From positions 1 through 9,994 of the forward strand of contig JAHJLU010000026.1 in the NCBI GenBank assembly GCA_018821745.1: a stretch of DNA of 9,994 nt, written 5' to 3'. Source of the DNA: Myxococcota bacterium (GTDB lineage Bacteria; Myxococcota_A; Polyangia; HGW-17). Shown here piece by piece: positions 7,759 to 9,994 of the stretch (the stretch's first letter is position 1; every line of letters begins with the position of its first letter). Below the pieces are notes generated by a model. That model had not been told where the DNA came from. It saw only the letters and a program-made list of their open reading frames with translations, and did not search any database. Made by a program: the position numbers and the translations under genes.

Positions 7759-8330
7759 CGATTCCACTCTCTCCAGGTAATGACGGTCCCGTTGGTAATG
7801 TGGTGACGGGCGGCAAATCCTCCATTGACCTCCAGCACGTACTGGGAGGGTCTTCCAATGGATCGAACAGTCTCATCCATTGGCCGGGCGTTTTCAATGG
7901 TTCCTACTACTTTTTGGTCTTTGTCCATGAAAATCATGTCCAGAGAGATGAAGCAGTTGGCCATGTAAAAACCCAGTTCCTGCTCTTTGTGATACACAAA
8001 AAGCATCCCCTCACTCTGGGGGAGGTGCCGCCGGAACATGAGCCCCTTGGCCTGCTCCTTCTGGGAGACAGCCACCTGGACTTCCAGATTGATCTCCTTG
8101 GCACCTGGACGCCGAATAGTCACCAAGGTCCGGGGAAGATTCATCTGGGGTTCCGCCATATTGTTCATAGTGGGTTTGGTCGTAGCCGGTTCACCTGTCT
8201 GGGCAACAGACATTTTGGACTTTCCACAACCGCCCGACAGTAAAATTACCCCAAGCAGAGGAAAAAGAAAAAAATTGGCGAAAATTTGGGTTATGGGTTC
8301 GTTAGGAAGGGAGTTACCAGCGAGTTTCAA
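7755..8330 (-). CDS. DUF192 family lipoprotein
   Basis: Residues 78-185 carry the DUF192 signature: GLMFRRHLP at 96-104, GMLFVY at 108-113, FYMANCFISLDMIF at 121-134 (the family's WM.NT..PLD.IF block), and VLEVNGG at 165-171. The function of the family is unknown; members are usually small exported or lipid-anchored proteins. I chose a TTG start at 8330 because GGAGGA lies 7 nt before it. It gives a 191-residue precursor whose signal ends LSGG-C35, consistent with lipidation and a flexible Met/Thr/Pro-rich linker before the domain. An ATG at 8399 in the same frame would give 214 residues, but it has a badly spaced Shine-Dalgarno, would overlap the upstream gene by 86 nt, and would put about 58 residues before the lipobox cysteine. 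With TTG the overlap with the upstream gene is 17 nt, and the stop overlaps the next ATG by 4 nt, so translational coupling is likely. The domain call is firm; the start is probable. Confidence 0.9.
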   Translation of the reverse strand: MKLAGNSLPNEPITQIFANFFLFPLLGVILLSGGCGKSKMSVAQTGEPATTKPTMNNMAEPQMNLPRTLVTIRRPGAKEINLEVQVAVSQKEQAKGLMFRRHLPQSEGMLFVYHKEQELGFYMANCFISLDMIFMDKDQKVVGTIENARPMDETVRSIGRPSQYVLEVNGGFAARHHITNGTVITWREWNR

Positions 8331-9444
8331 AGGAAATTCCTCCCCCTCCCTGGGTGAGCATTGGCGTGAAGGAGTAGGTGATCCCCTTGGATGGTTCATC
8401 GCCTTTTATGTCGGCGTTGTAATCAACTTTCACTTTTCTGCTCTCGCCCATGAAAAAGAGGACAGTGCCCGTAATGACGACCACACCGGCAAAAATACCG
8501 AGGCCGTTACTGAGCATCCCGAGCATATCGACGGTCATGTAGGGAGACCTGGCCTTGGAATCTTCCCAGTACAGAACGTCTGTCTTGGAGTACCCTTTGT
8601 TGACATCGCTCAGATCGCTGTTGTAGTCCTTCTTCTCTTGGGTGGAAGTCGATGAGACCTCATCGGTGAGCTGCATCTTGTAAAAATAGGTGCCCACGGC
8701 AGCGAGACCCACCAGGAGGCCAAAGGCCGTAGTCCCCATACCCCACTTGCGGAGAGTGGAATGTTCAGTCCTGTGGGAGGGGCCCGTTTTGATGTATTTG
8801 ATGAGCACTTTGTTCTTCTGGGAGAGCTTCTCCAGCGCATCAAGACGCTTGATACGAATCTCCAGCTCATCGAGACGAGTCTTCTCTTTTTTTCTATACT
8901 CTTCGAGGAGAGCCTGACGTTTCTTTTCATAGTCTTCAGTGCGTTTGGTGGCGGCCTTGAGCTCGGCGAGTTTATTCTGCAGCTCAGTATCAAAGCGTTT
9001 CTTCACGGCAGCCTTGGATTGCTCCAGCTCATCTTTGGTGGCGTTTTCGTCGGGGGGAAGCGCCTTGTCGGTAAGGTTTCTGATAGCCTCGATGCGGGCT
9101 TTGACTTTTTCTTTGAGTGCCTGGTCCTTGGACACGGCCAGATACATGGTGTACTGTGTGATTGCCCTGGAATACTGGCCCGCAAAATCCAGAGCCTCGG
9201 CGAGTTTATAGCGGGCGGTCACACTGTAGGGCACCAGAGTAAGCACACACTCGTAGGCCTCAATGAACTTGCGGGGATCCCCCTGTTTTTGAAAACTGAG
9301 GCCAAGTTTGTAGTAGTTGCGGGCGATGGCCTTGTTTTTTTCGTCATCCTTGTCAATCTTCGGGCAATGCAAAGGAGCTCCATAAACTGGAGAAACAACA
9401 TAAAAAAGAAGGATGATGGGCAGTAGAATAACATGTATTTTCAT
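8314..9444 (-). CDS. Exported TPR and coiled-coil protein with two membrane segments
   Basis: The product has 376 residues. Residues 1-22 are a signal peptide (cleavage probably after VYG22). Residues 36-105 form about two TPR units (NYYKLGLSFQKQGD and ARYKLAEALDFAGQYSRAI). Residues 132-215 are a long charged coiled coil rich in Lys, Glu and Leu. Two hydrophobic segments follow, at about 236-256 and 308-332, separated by a polar loop of some 50 residues. The C-terminus (353-376) is Gly-rich and ends FETRW. If the signal peptide is cleaved, the TPR and coiled coil face the periplasm. TPR proteins of this layout are common in Myxococcota-like genomes and are generally taken as envelope scaffolds; the partner is unknown. 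It begins 15 nt after the PEGA gene's stop with a weak GGAA site, and its end overlaps the DUF192 start, so it is the second visible gene of the operon. No enzymatic motif is seen. Confidence 0.9.
   Translation of the reverse strand: MKIHVILLPIILLFYVVSPVYGAPLHCPKIDKDDEKNKAIARNYYKLGLSFQKQGDPRKFIEAYECVLTLVPYSVTARYKLAEALDFAGQYSRAITQYTMYLAVSKDQALKEKVKARIEAIRNLTDKALPPDENATKDELEQSKAAVKKRFDTELQNKLAELKAATKRTEDYEKKRQALLEEYRKKEKTRLDELEIRIKRLDALEKLSQKNKVLIKYIKTGPSHRTEHSTLRKWGMGTTAFGLLVGLAAVGTYFYKMQLTDEVSSTSTQEKKDYNSDLSDVNKGYSKTDVLYWEDSKARSPYMTVDMLGMLSNGLGIFAGVVVITGTVLFFMGESRKVKVDYNADIKGDEPSKGITYSFTPMLTQGGGGISFETRW
8338..8343 (-). promoter_or_regulatory. Shine-Dalgarno GGAGGA for the TTG start of the DUF192 gene
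   Basis: GGAGGA on the minus strand lies within the last codons of the upstream TPR gene. A 7-nt spacer (ATTTCCT) separates it from TTG at 8330. It is the strongest ribosome binding site I noticed in the window and decides the start of the DUF192 gene. Confidence 0.6.
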
Positions 9445-9459
9445 ATGGTTTCCAAAATC

Positions 9460-9994
9460 CTAGAAGTCAGGCTTATCGGGGTTTGAGTTTGTATTCACGG
9501 GTTTCATCACCATGGGCTTCACAACTTTAACGGTCATAATCACCATGGGAACGACCATTGGTTTCCGCATGTCCATGGGACGGGTGTTATGCCTTGAATA
9601 CCTGGTACCCTTATACACAACCACCACATTTTGCTTATCGGGGGTAAATGAAGTGGTAAAAGGCATATACCCACGCTTGAGGATGGTGATCTCCTGTTTT
9701 GTCGCGGCGCCGGCCACAGTGTATGGCGAGGTGAGGACCTTTTTGTTGTACTTCACCACCGCACCCGTGGGGATGTTCTGGATCGTCAGGAACACCTTGG
9801 ACGGGATCTTCACCACGGGCATATCGGGGAGCATCTCCACGGGCATGTCGGGGATCTTGACCACAGGCATGTCGGGGAGCATCTCCACGGGCATGTCGGG
9901 GAGCATGGTGTTATTCGTGGAATTGGCCATCACAACGGCAGGGTCTTTGCTGTTGTCTGTGGATTTACCACGTCCGAAGAGGAAGTAGAGGCCC
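9460..9994 (-). CDS. PEGA-domain protein, C-terminal part only (5' end beyond window)
   Basis: The frame is open from the right edge to TAG at 9460, giving 177 visible residues. A GTG/ATG pair at 9933/9930 could be read as a start, but the frame continues upstream with GLYFLFGRGKSTDN, which looks like the end of a membrane segment and the loop after it, and no Shine-Dalgarno precedes the GTG. I therefore treat this as the tail of a longer membrane protein. Visible residues 30-64 are a tandem repeat (alternating PDMPVEML and PDMPVVKI). Residues 66-128 form a PEGA domain: IPTGAVVKYN, then SPYTV, then ITILKRGYMPF. Residues 138-166 are a second Met/Val/Pro-rich stretch before a polar tail. PEGA domains are extracytoplasmic beta-sandwich modules, often at the C-terminus of Ser/Thr kinases or envelope proteins in this type of bacterium. 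A kinase upstream is a guess that cannot be tested here. It is the first visible gene of the four-gene operon. Confidence 0.8.
   Translation of the reverse strand, partial: GLYFLFGRGKSTDNSKDPAVVMANSTNNTMLPDMPVEMLPDMPVVKIPDMPVEMLPDMPVVKIPSKVFLTIQNIPTGAVVKYNKKVLTSPYTVAGAATKQEITILKRGYMPFTTSFTPDKQNVVVVYKGTRYSRHNTRPMDMRKPMVVPMVIMTVKVVKPMVMKPVNTNSNPDKPDF
9806..9901. repeat. Four tandem 24-bp units (two 48-bp dimers) inside the PEGA gene
   Basis: Units begin at 9806, 9830, 9854 and 9878. All share the core CCAC(G/A)GGCAT(A/G)TCGGGG. Units 2 and 4 are identical; units 1 and 3 differ from each other at three positions. The array therefore grew as a 48-bp dimer. Because 24 is a multiple of three, it encodes an in-frame 8-residue repeat (PDMPVEML / PDMPVVKI) and can expand or shrink without breaking the gene. 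Confidence 0.9.

Noticed and set aside
8331..8399. ATG at 8399 as the start of the DUF192 gene
   Set aside because: The Shine-Dalgarno spacing is too short, the overlap with the upstream gene would be 86 nt, and it would put about 58 residues before the lipobox cysteine; TTG 8330 fits better.
8761..9426. Plus-strand open frame of 221 codons
   Set aside because: Antisense to the TPR/coiled-coil gene. The Leu/Phe-rich sequence is the complement of Lys/Glu codons in the coiled coil.
9512..9988. Plus-strand open frame of 158 codons with a Gly/Ser/Met repeat
   Set aside because: Antisense to the PEGA gene. The repeat is only the complement of the 24-bp array, and the minus frame contains a recognisable PEGA domain.

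Overview
The window holds six protein-coding genes and no RNA genes, IS elements or CRISPR arrays that I can see. Lipoproteins, a PEGA-domain protein, a TPR/coiled-coil envelope protein, a DUF192 protein and a Cys/Gly-rich C-terminus that looks like the start of a MYXO-CTERM tail together suggest a Gram-negative bacterium of the Myxococcota or a related 'deltaproteobacterial' lineage. That placement is inference from family content only. G+C looks moderate (mid-50s % by eye, not counted). Gene density and codon use look chromosomal and even.

Layout. (1) Positions 1-2582, minus strand: a large exported lipoprotein of at least 860 residues, cut by the left edge. Its two central regions resemble BPI/TULIP lipid-binding domains and are followed by Ig-like modules. 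(2) Positions 2583-2701: a divergent intergenic region with a good sigma70-type promoter for the minus-strand gene and a small dyad over its -10 element. (3) Positions 2702-6241, plus strand: an 1179-residue polytopic membrane protein of the fused MFS/spermidine-synthase type, with a duplicated membrane half, a degenerate aminopropyltransferase domain and a long helical C-terminal extension. (4) Positions 6242-6327: a short convergent gap without a convincing intrinsic terminator. (5) Positions 9994 down to 6328, minus strand: four tightly packed co-directional genes, read in the order PEGA-domain protein (cut by the right edge), TPR/coiled-coil membrane protein, DUF192 lipoprotein and double cyclic-nucleotide-binding-like protein. 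They are separated by a 15-nt gap, a 17-nt overlap and a 4-nt ATGA overlap, so they are almost certainly one operon whose promoter lies beyond the right edge.

How the genes might work together. The divergent pair (lipoprotein and membrane pseudo-aminopropyltransferase) share a control region but no obvious pathway. The four-gene operon combines envelope sensing or scaffold modules (PEGA, TPR), a small lipoprotein, and a cytosolic protein with two degenerate CNB folds and no DNA-binding domain. It may be an envelope-linked regulatory or structural unit, but its function cannot be read from sequence. Long open frames antisense to the real genes (notably plus-strand 168-1691 and 1890-2606) are shadows caused by codon bias.
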